Origin: an uncultured Clostridia bacterium
Lineage (GTDB): Bacteria > Bacillota > Clostridia > Christensenellales > Borkfalkiaceae
DNA: 7,074 bases
Assembly: GCA_934247855.1 (NCBI GenBank)
Contig: CAKQKA010000081.1
Location: forward strand, 1 to 7,074
Direction of reading: 5' to 3'
Part shown: positions 1 to 5,500 of the stretch, in pieces
Layout: each line of letters begins with the position of its first letter
Numbering within the stretch: the first letter of the stretch is position 1
The notes under the pieces: model-generated
Database searches by the model: none
Told to the model about the DNA's origin: nothing
Seen by the model: the letters and a program-made list of their open reading frames with translations, nothing else
Position numbers and translations under genes: made by a program

Positions 1-72
1 CAGAAGTTAAGCTCAATCACGCCCAAAGTACTTGGCTGGACACGGCCCGGGAGGATAGGTAGTTGCCGCTTC
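1..72 (+). rRNA. rrf: 5S ribosomal RNA, 3' part
   Basis: The window opens inside a 5S rRNA. The block CAGAAGTTAAGC at 1-12 is the conserved loop B/helix III segment of bacterial 5S, and GGGAGGATAGGTAGTTGCC at 49-67 matches the conserved loop E/helix IV-V end, comparable to the E. coli GAGAGTAGGGAACTGCC end. By comparison with E. coli 5S, roughly the first 45 nt lie off the left edge. The 3' end is placed at about 72, give or take 2 nt, by the same comparison. The terminal helix I cannot be checked because its 5' strand is missing. 16S and 23S genes, if linked, would lie to the left. Confidence 0.93.
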
Positions 73-78
73 CATTTT

Positions 79-117
79 ATGCCTGTATGTTGTTTATCGA
101 TGTGCAGGCATTAATTT
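79..117 (+). terminator. Probable terminator after 5S rRNA
   Basis: ATGCCTG (79-85) pairs perfectly with CAGGCAT (105-111), and a few further wobble or A-T pairs are possible inside. TAATTTT follows. The stem sits just after the 5S 3' end, where an rRNA operon terminator is expected. The loop is long (about 19 nt) and the T tract is short and interrupted, so the call is moderate. Confidence 0.5.
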
Positions 118-126
118 TGCTTAAAA

Positions 127-228
127 CTTTTGCCCGTATTAATCATTAGCGGCATGTCAGATCGGTTTTACGTTATGCTTTTGCCCGCATCAAATTTCAG
201 CATCAAGTCAAATTGGTTTTGATATACA
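127..228 (+). repeat. Diverged 51-nt tandem repeat, two units
   Basis: CTTTTGCCCG begins at both 127 and 178, exactly 51 nt apart. The units also share the order of later blocks, GTCAGATCGGTTTT in unit 1 and GTCAAATTGGTTTT in unit 2, with scattered substitutions and about one indel between. No reading frame or tRNA fold is seen in the 112-307 stretch. The repeat lies between the 5S terminator and the acyltransferase gene, and its role is unknown. Confidence 0.5.
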
Positions 229-240
229 GGAATTCATAAT
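213..240 (+). promoter_or_regulatory. Weak candidate promoter for the acyltransferase gene
   Basis: TTGGTT (213-218), a 16-bp spacer and CATAAT (235-240) give a modest sigma-A match; the -10 is 5/6 and the -35 matches only TTG. A competing pair is TTGCCT (252-257) with TATATT (274-279), but that would start transcription almost on top of the ribosome binding site. This is an inference from weak motifs only. Confidence 0.25.
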
Positions 241-280
241 GAATTGGCGCTTTGCCTTTTTGCGGTTATCGGATATATTT

Positions 281-290
281 AAGGAGAGGG
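281..290 (+). promoter_or_regulatory. Ribosome binding site, unusually far from the start
   Basis: AAGGAGAGGG is a strong anti-16S match and the only purine-rich site upstream of the acyltransferase. It ends 17 nt before the ATG at 308, longer than the usual 5-10 nt. An in-frame TAA at 302-304 rules out any start further upstream, so the ATG at 308 (or a rare ATT at 305) has to be used. Confidence 0.55.
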
Positions 291-307
291 TGCATCGAAT
301 ATAAATT

Positions 308-1345
308 ATGAACAAGCGTTTATTCGGTTTACAGGACGTAAGCAAAGCAAGAAATTTCATATACGGCATTGCGATAATCTGGATTGTGTTTTTTCACTGC
401 GGTTTGCGCTCTGTAACCGCAACGTTCAACCTGATTAAAGGTTACGGCGATTGCGGTGTGGAGATATTCTTTTTTTTATCCGGCGTCTGCTTGTTTTATT
501 CTTATGATAAAGACAGGAATCCGCTAACTTTTTATAAGCGTCGTTTTCTTAAAATTCTTCCGCCGTATCTTATTGTTTACGGCGTAGTGTTTATAGTTAT
601 TGATCTTGTGCCGAACTTCAATATAGGGCAGTTTTTGCTTGATTATTCGCTTCTCGATTTTTGGATCAACGGGCTTGGCAGAGCACCCTGGTTTGTGGCG
701 GCGATTATAGTTTTCTATCTCGCGTACCCGCTCATCTATAATTTATTTTTTGGCGAAACAAAAAACAGGGCGTGCAAATTGATCGTCTTTTTTACCGCCG
801 TAATTGTTTTGTTTTTACTATTGATAGCGTATTTCCCGCATCTTAACATTTTTACCATCCGCATACCTATCTTTATTTCAGGTTGTTTTCTGGGTAAATT
901 CGTGCATGACGATTACGGCGTAAAACCGTGGCATTTATTTTTGCTTGCCGCGCTTTTCGGCGGTTCACTCGCGCTATTTTTGACTTTCGGAAATATTTGG
1001 TGGCTGCGTAATCTATTCTTTGCTTTTCTCACTGTAAGCCTTATTTTTGTCTTATCGGGGCTTTACAAATTGTTTAATCGCTTTGTGCCCATACTAAATA
1101 AACCGTTTATATTCTTAGGGGGGCTTACGTTAGAGATATATCTTTGTCACGAAAAAATTCAGGAAAGCTTCATTCGCATTTTGCAATGGCTTAATGTCGG
1201 CGCAGATTTCGGTGATGAGTGGTATCAGTGGTTATGCATCGCTTCGGCTGTTTTAGTGTCTGTTGGCGTAAGGGCTTTGGTAAGAGAATTTTTATCCTTA
1301 TCAAAAAAAATCGGAGAAAGGAAAAAATCGAAAGAAATCGATTAG
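308..1345 (+). CDS. Membrane acyltransferase, Acyl_transf_3 family
   Basis: This is a complete 345-residue protein, made almost entirely of hydrophobic segments (about 10 membrane helices). It carries the hallmarks of the acyltransferase family 3 (PF01757). The first helix has the R15...H30 pair ending in VFFH, where His is the expected catalytic residue. GVEIFFFLSG (50-59) is followed by the basic FYKRRFLKILPPY (75-87), APWFVAAI starts near 126, and a late LTLEIYLCH motif is present. Family members move acyl groups, often acetyl or succinyl, from a cytosolic donor onto sugars of O-antigen, exopolysaccharide, peptidoglycan or teichoic acids. The substrate here cannot be read from the sequence. 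There is no SGNH domain and no glycosyltransferase neighbour, so the gene looks monocistronic, bounded by its own terminator at 1384-1411. The start is fixed by an in-frame stop just upstream. An 8-T tract near 470-477 lies inside the gene, and the frame is intact through it. Confidence 0.88.
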   Translation: MNKRLFGLQDVSKARNFIYGIAIIWIVFFHCGLRSVTATFNLIKGYGDCGVEIFFFLSGVCLFYSYDKDRNPLTFYKRRFLKILPPYLIVYGVVFIVIDLVPNFNIGQFLLDYSLLDFWINGLGRAPWFVAAIIVFYLAYPLIYNLFFGETKNRACKLIVFFTAVIVLFLLLIAYFPHLNIFTIRIPIFISGCFLGKFVHDDYGVKPWHLFLLAALFGGSLALFLTFGNIWWLRNLFFAFLTVSLIFVLSGLYKLFNRFVPILNKPFIFLGGLTLEIYLCHEKIQESFIRILQWLNVGADFGDEWYQWLCIASAVLVSVGVRALVREFLSLSKKIGERKKSKEID

Positions 1346-1383
1346 CGAACCGTTTTCGGAACTTATCTTAAAAAAATATAACG

Positions 1384-1411
1384 ACAGTGGTTTTTACCGC
1401 TGTTTTTTTTT
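1384..1411 (+). terminator. Intrinsic terminator of the acyltransferase gene
   Basis: ACAGTGGT (1384-1391) pairs with ACCGCTGT (1396-1403): 8 bp with one G-T wobble and a TTTT loop. It runs directly into an uninterrupted T run to 1411. It begins 39 nt after the acyltransferase stop and separates that gene from the downstream operon. Confidence 0.88.
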
Positions 1412-1704
1412 GAGTGTAATAAATTGTTTAACAATGTAGTTCAGTGCCTCTTCCAATTGACTAAAATGTGCCGATAACCGACCTATAGCCTGTTTTTTTG
1501 TTTTAAAACGTTTTGAATGTTATTAGCCATAATTTGTTTAATATGCCGATAATCGACTTATAGCCCGATTTTTTAGCAATAAGTGATACATTTTTGATGT
1601 AAATTTACGACTTTTGGTTCGTTCCTTGTTCTGCATGCCAGACAAAGAGTTCGAGTTCGTGCTAATAATAATATTATATAAATAAGCATTTCAGCGATAA
1701 TTAT
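1412..1704. other. AT-rich non-coding stretch
   Basis: No supported gene is found on either strand. The stretch holds a short dyad ATTGTT-T-AACAAT (1423-1435), two diverged direct repeats starting at 1469 and 1544, a perfect 10-bp palindrome GTAAATTTAC (1599-1608), and an A/T-rich block (about 1660-1704) just upstream of the strong promoter that could act as an UP element. Confidence 0.6.
1469..1575 (+). repeat. Two direct repeats 75 nt apart
   Basis: The motif TGCCGATAAYCGACYTATAG followed by CCYG and a run of T occurs at 1469-1499 and again at 1544-1574. Differences are almost all C/T transitions. Flanks are partly alike too (TTGACTAAAATG before copy 1, TTTGTTTAATA before copy 2), so the true unit may be a decayed 75-nt tandem duplication. 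Each copy contains the near-palindrome CGATAAYCG. No hairpin terminator is evident. The function is unknown; possibilities include a protein-binding site or a remnant of a small mobile or repeat element. Confidence 0.6.
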
Positions 1705-1733
1705 TTGACAAAAGTATGAGTTTTTGCTAAAAT
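1705..1733 (+). promoter_or_regulatory. Strong sigma-A promoter of the two-gene operon
   Basis: A perfect -35 TTGACA (1705-1710), an exactly 17-bp spacer, an extended -10 TG (1725-1726) and the -10 hexamer TAAAAT (1728-1733, 5/6) make a near-ideal housekeeping promoter. A/T-rich DNA lies upstream. Transcription should begin near 1740, giving a leader of about 100 nt before the ATG at 1840. Confidence 0.85.
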
Positions 1734-1743
1734 AAACCTAACC

Positions 1744-1790
1744 TTGTAAACTTGTTCTTGTTGTTGCGTGGTTTTGCGAACGGTTTACAA
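1744..1790 (+). promoter_or_regulatory. Long inverted repeat at the 5' end of the operon leader
   Basis: TTGTAAAC (1744-1751) is perfectly complementary to GTTTACAA (1783-1790). Inside it, GTTC (1754-1757) pairs with GAAC (1778-1781), giving a 12-bp stem with a small asymmetric internal loop and about 20 nt at the tip. No T run follows, so it is not a terminator. It starts only about 4 nt after the predicted transcription start. It could be a 5'-protective mRNA hairpin, a regulatory RNA fold, or a DNA operator with two TGTAAAC half-sites. It resembles no riboswitch I recognise. Confidence 0.55.
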
Positions 1791-1839
1791 ATTCAAATTT
1801 TCATTTAAAAGTCTGAAAACGTTTAAAAACGGAGATGTC

Positions 1840-2508
1840 ATGGTTGGATATTTGTTTTTGTTTGTGGGCAGTGCGATTTTATTCGTATTGGCTACATCTT
1901 TGATTTTTCCCAAACTATTTTTAAAACCGAGATGTATGGTGTCCGAGTCTAAAGACAGGGGCATAGAACGCGTAAAAGGAAAGAATTTTACGGGGATCGT
2001 ATACGCTCCAGAACCTTCTTTAATGGGCAAAGTTGACCGTTACATAATAGAAGAGAAGAACGGTAAAAAGATTCTTCGTGTAAAATTTGCGCAAAAAATA
2101 CGTTATGCGGATTACGATGTCGTAGCGTTTTCCGTCGACGGACAAACCCTTGACGTGTTACGGGTAAAAGAAATTATAGGTGCGGGCGGATCGGCAGCAA
2201 CGGAATTGCCGGAGGAAACCGCGTGCGTTTCTATTTCAATCAATGAAACCGACTCAGGAACAGAGAAAAGGCCGCTTAAGTTATCACTTAAGAAAAGCGG
2301 CATCTTTTTCTACTGTTTTTTTTCTTTTTTGGCGATTGTTGCAGAATCGTTTTTAGTAAAATTTTGCATAGCGCAGGCATTCGGCGGTATTTTTAACGAG
2401 AGTTTTATCTCGGGCAACACATTCGGAATAACGGCTTTGATAGTATGTCCGTTAGCGATAATATGCGTTGTATCTTTCTATTTAGCCGTAAAAAGGAGAA
2501 TTAAATAA
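1840..2508 (+). CDS. Three-helix membrane protein with cytosolic beta-rich domain
   Basis: I do not recognise this 222-residue protein. The ATG at 1840 is chosen because GGAG (1831-1834) sits 5 nt upstream and the protein then opens directly with a membrane helix (about 2-23). The in-frame GTG at 1768 has no ribosome binding site and lies within the leader hairpin. A soluble part (about 25-152) is followed by helices at about 154-178 and 194-217 and a basic KRRIK tail. Basic residues after helix 1 and before helix 2 (KRPLKLSLKK) put the soluble part in the cytosol. Within it, residues 67-134 resemble residues 24-102 of the next protein: Y, then N-G-x-K-x-L-x3-F, then a repeated hydrophobic-strand pattern. 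The stop overlaps the next start (TAATG), so the two genes are translationally coupled. A role as membrane partner or assembly factor of the LRR protein is inference from the pairing. Confidence 0.82.
   Translation: MVGYLFLFVGSAILFVLATSLIFPKLFLKPRCMVSESKDRGIERVKGKNFTGIVYAPEPSLMGKVDRYIIEEKNGKKILRVKFAQKIRYADYDVVAFSVDGQTLDVLRVKEIIGAGGSAATELPEETACVSISINETDSGTEKRPLKLSLKKSGIFFYCFFSFLAIVAESFLVKFCIAQAFGGIFNESFISGNTFGITALIVCPLAIICVVSFYLAVKRRIK
2271..2309 (+). terminator. Terminator-like hairpin inside the first operon gene
   Basis: GCCGCTT (2271-2277) pairs perfectly with AAGCGGC (2295-2301), and AAGT (2278-2281) pairs with ACTT (2286-2289) around a TATC loop, leaving an AAGAA bulge on one side. ATCTTTTT follows, then further T-rich sequence encoding Phe-rich helix 2. 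The position inside a coding region makes full termination unlikely under translation. It may act as a pause or as polarity control on the giant downstream gene, or be coincidental. Confidence 0.3.
2491..2498 (+). promoter_or_regulatory. Ribosome binding site of the LRR gene
   Basis: AAAAGGAG lies inside the last codons of the upstream gene and ends 9 nt before the ATG at 2508. The consensus sequence and good spacing fix the start of the giant LRR protein. Together with the TAATG overlap it gives coupled translation. Confidence 0.8.
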
Positions 2509-5500
2509 TGGGTTCCGCATATAAGGTTGCAAAGTACAATACGGTAAAAAACGGCGTCGGTTTCGTAACGCTTTTAAAGTACGCCGTAATAGTCGAGAAC
2601 GGAGAAAAATATCTCGTGCCGCTGTTTTTCAATAATACCGATCAGCAGCTTGACAGTCTTACCGTTTCGGTCGAGGAATACGACGCAAACAATAAAACTA
2701 TAAATAAAATCGAGGCTACGCTGGGCGAGCTTTCGGCAAGTCCCAAAACTTCGTTCGGCAGCGATAAAAAGATAAAGCTTTCACCCTCTTGTTCGGACGT
2801 TAACGTTTTTGTCAGAAAGGGCGTTTACGGCAAATACGAGAGAGCAAACGAACCATCCGGCGAGGTTTTATCGTATAAAGCCGATACAACGTATACCGAC
2901 AAACAAATATGCGAGCTTACGGACGGTAAAAAGTATACAAAAAAGCATTTGTTTAAGTCCGATTTTCCGGCAACGTGTTTTATTTCGATCCTGGCGTTGT
3001 TCGTTTTGGCTTTCTCGTTCTTTTCATACCTGAATTATTTCAAGGCAACGCAAACGACGTTTCTTCGCGACGGCTGTCTTTATTCTTTTGTCGACAGGGA
3101 AAACAAAAAGACGGTCGAACTTATCGGGTTTGAAGGTCACAACAGAAGTGCCGTTATTCCCGATTATATAGAAGATTACAAGGTCGTAAAAATCTGTACA
3201 GGTGCTTTCAGCGGGCAAAGCATTCTCGAAAAAGTCACAATCGAGGGCAGCCCCGAAATAGAGAAAGGCGCGTTTGCGAATTTCTATTCGTTAACGGATA
3301 TAGACTTAGGTAAAACCACAAGAATCGAAAGGCAGTCGTTTTACGGCTGCACGTCGCTGAGAACCGTTGTCGCTCCGTACGTTACGGTTATAGATAATAT
3401 GGCGTTCGGTTCGTGTCGGTTGCTCGAAAGCGTCGAAATATCATCCGAAACCGATCGGGTAATTATAAACGACAAAGCGTTTTTCGGTTGTTCGTCGCTG
3501 CGTGTTTTCTCGTGCGGGGCCGATATAACGGCAGACGGCGGCGTAACATTGCTTTCCGATTGCGTTTCGCTTGAAAAACTCAGTCTGAAATCGTTGCCCG
3601 ACGGAATAAAAACCGTGACGGAGCTGACCGGGCGCACGTACTCTCTCATCGAATTGAGCATTGAAAACCTCGGCGTAATCGGCGATAATTTTTGTATCGA
3701 CTCATTCAATCTTTCAAAGGTAACTATCGGTAAATTGGATGACGGCAATATCGGCGATAACGCATTTTTCGGTTGTTCGTCGCTGACCGAGTTCAACGTG
3801 AATACAACGATCACATCGGTCGGAAACAGGGCTTTTCAGAATACGAAAATAGCGTCGTTCGAAGGCGCTTCGCTTGAAAGAATAGGCGAATACGCCTTTG
3901 CGGAAAATACAGAGCTACGGTCGTTCAGCATAGGTGAAAATATAACGAAAATTCCCGAAGGATTGTTCGATGCATGTGCCGGACTCAAAGAGGTTAACAT
4001 ACAGTCGGATTATAAGGAAATAGGCGCGAACGCATTTAAAGATTGTTCGTCTTTAACGAGTATATATATTTCGGAAAATCTGAAGACTATAGGCGACAAT
4101 GCTTTTTCAGGTTGCCGCGCGCTTGAAAAAATCGAACTGCCCGCTTCGGTAACGTTAATAGGAGACGGAGCCTTTCTGAACTGTAAAAAAATTAAAACGT
4201 TAACAATTCCGTACTCCGTTGAAGCAATCGGAGAGAATTTGTTTTACGGTTGCGATTCGCTTGCCGAACTTACCGTGCCGTTCGTGGGGCGCACGTCGGA
4301 CGATCAATCGGGTATATATTACTTTTTTTCCTCGGTCGGCGCGGAGAGAACGGCGATCCCGAAAAAGTTGAAACGTATTACCGTTACGCGCGGCAACGCA
4401 TACGACGGCATTTTCGCTGGCGCGGTAAATATCGAAGAAGTCATCTTTGAAAGCTTATTCGACTCAATAGGCGAAAACGCATTTAACGGATGTTCATCGC
4501 TTAAAAAAATTGTTTTTCCCGATAAATTAAAATCCATAAAACCTTATGCGTTTTACGGTTGTTCGAGCCTTGTGTCGATGGTGATTCCCGATACGGTAAC
4601 GGAAATCGGTTCGGGAATATTTGCCTCTTGTGCGTCGCTTTCGGAATTGACCGTTCCGTTTTTGGGTTCGACAATGTACTCCGCTCAGCCGTTGAGTTAC
4701 TTTTACGATTATTATAATGATCCGTATGCGCTTACGAAAATCGTAATAAAAGGCGGCTTACAAATAGCTGACGGTGCCTTTCAGGACTGCATGAATCTCG
4801 AAAACGTCGTGCTTCCGGATCGTCTGACGAGAATCGGAAATGATGCGTTTTATAACTGCAACTACCTGCAATCTATAGATCTGCCGGATACGCTCACGAA
4901 TATAGGCGATCGTGCGTTTGCTTGGTGTACGTCGCTAAGGAGCATCACGTTGCCGATCGGGCTCAAAAACATCGGAGACGGTGCGTTCGGCATGTGTTTC
5001 CATCTGTATAAAGTTTACAATAACAGTTCGATAAACATAACTGCCGGTTCGGACACTGCTTACTCGGGCGGCATAGGCGAAAACGCAATATATGTCGCTA
5101 AGAACGGCGAAGCGATACCCGAAGGTAAATATTACGATTTCGAATTTATCAAATCGAAAGACGGAACGGTTTATGCAACCGGATACGAAGGCAACGATTA
5201 CATTCTGAATTTTCCGTCGGTTGCGATATTGAACGACGGCGTAAAATACGAAAAATTCAAAATTGCAAAATATGCGTTTTCATATTCGGCTCCGGCAAGA
5301 AAAATCACGGAAGTAGCTTTAAGCGACGGCGTTACGGAAATCGGCAATAACGCGTTTGACGGTTGTACGGAACTGAAAGCGATTACTTTCGGAAAAAACG
5401 TTGAAGTTATAGGCAATTCTGCTTTTGCGGGCTGCTACTTGCTGAATAGCGCAGACCTTTCCTCATCGCTTCGCTCTATCGGCGCCGATGCCTTTGGCGG

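Noticed and set aside
263..1480. CGGTTATCGG (263-272) is the reverse complement of CCGATAACCG (1471-1480), bracketing the acyltransferase gene like terminal inverted repeats
   Set aside because: Only 10 bp match and the flanks diverge at once. There is no transposase and no target duplication is seen, so chance is likely.
1744..1790. Leader hairpin as a terminator or known riboswitch
   Set aside because: No T run follows it, and none of the riboswitch core motifs I know could be recognised.
1768..1839. GTG at 1768 as an upstream start for the first operon gene
   Set aside because: It has no ribosome binding site, lies inside the leader hairpin, and would add a basic, non-membrane extension before a natural first helix that starts at ATG 1840.
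1785..2303. Minus-strand frames at 1785-2030 and 2112-2303
   Set aside because: They overlap the 222-residue membrane protein antisense, show no domain or ribosome binding site, and the first would extend into its leader.
2809..3033. Plus-strand 74-residue frame, and likewise frames at 4250-4450 and 6740-6925
   Set aside because: They lie in another frame inside the LRR gene. Their composition is Arg/Ser-rich, typical of out-of-frame translation.
3024..3218. Minus-strand 64-residue frame
   Set aside because: It is antisense to the region around the membrane helix and first LRR, and nothing recognisable is encoded.
3341..3814. 157-residue minus-strand open frame with recurring SDEQPKNALSP
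   Set aside because: It lies wholly within the LRR gene. Its repetition is the antisense reading of the repeated A-F-x-G-C-S-S-L codons, and it has no ribosome binding site.
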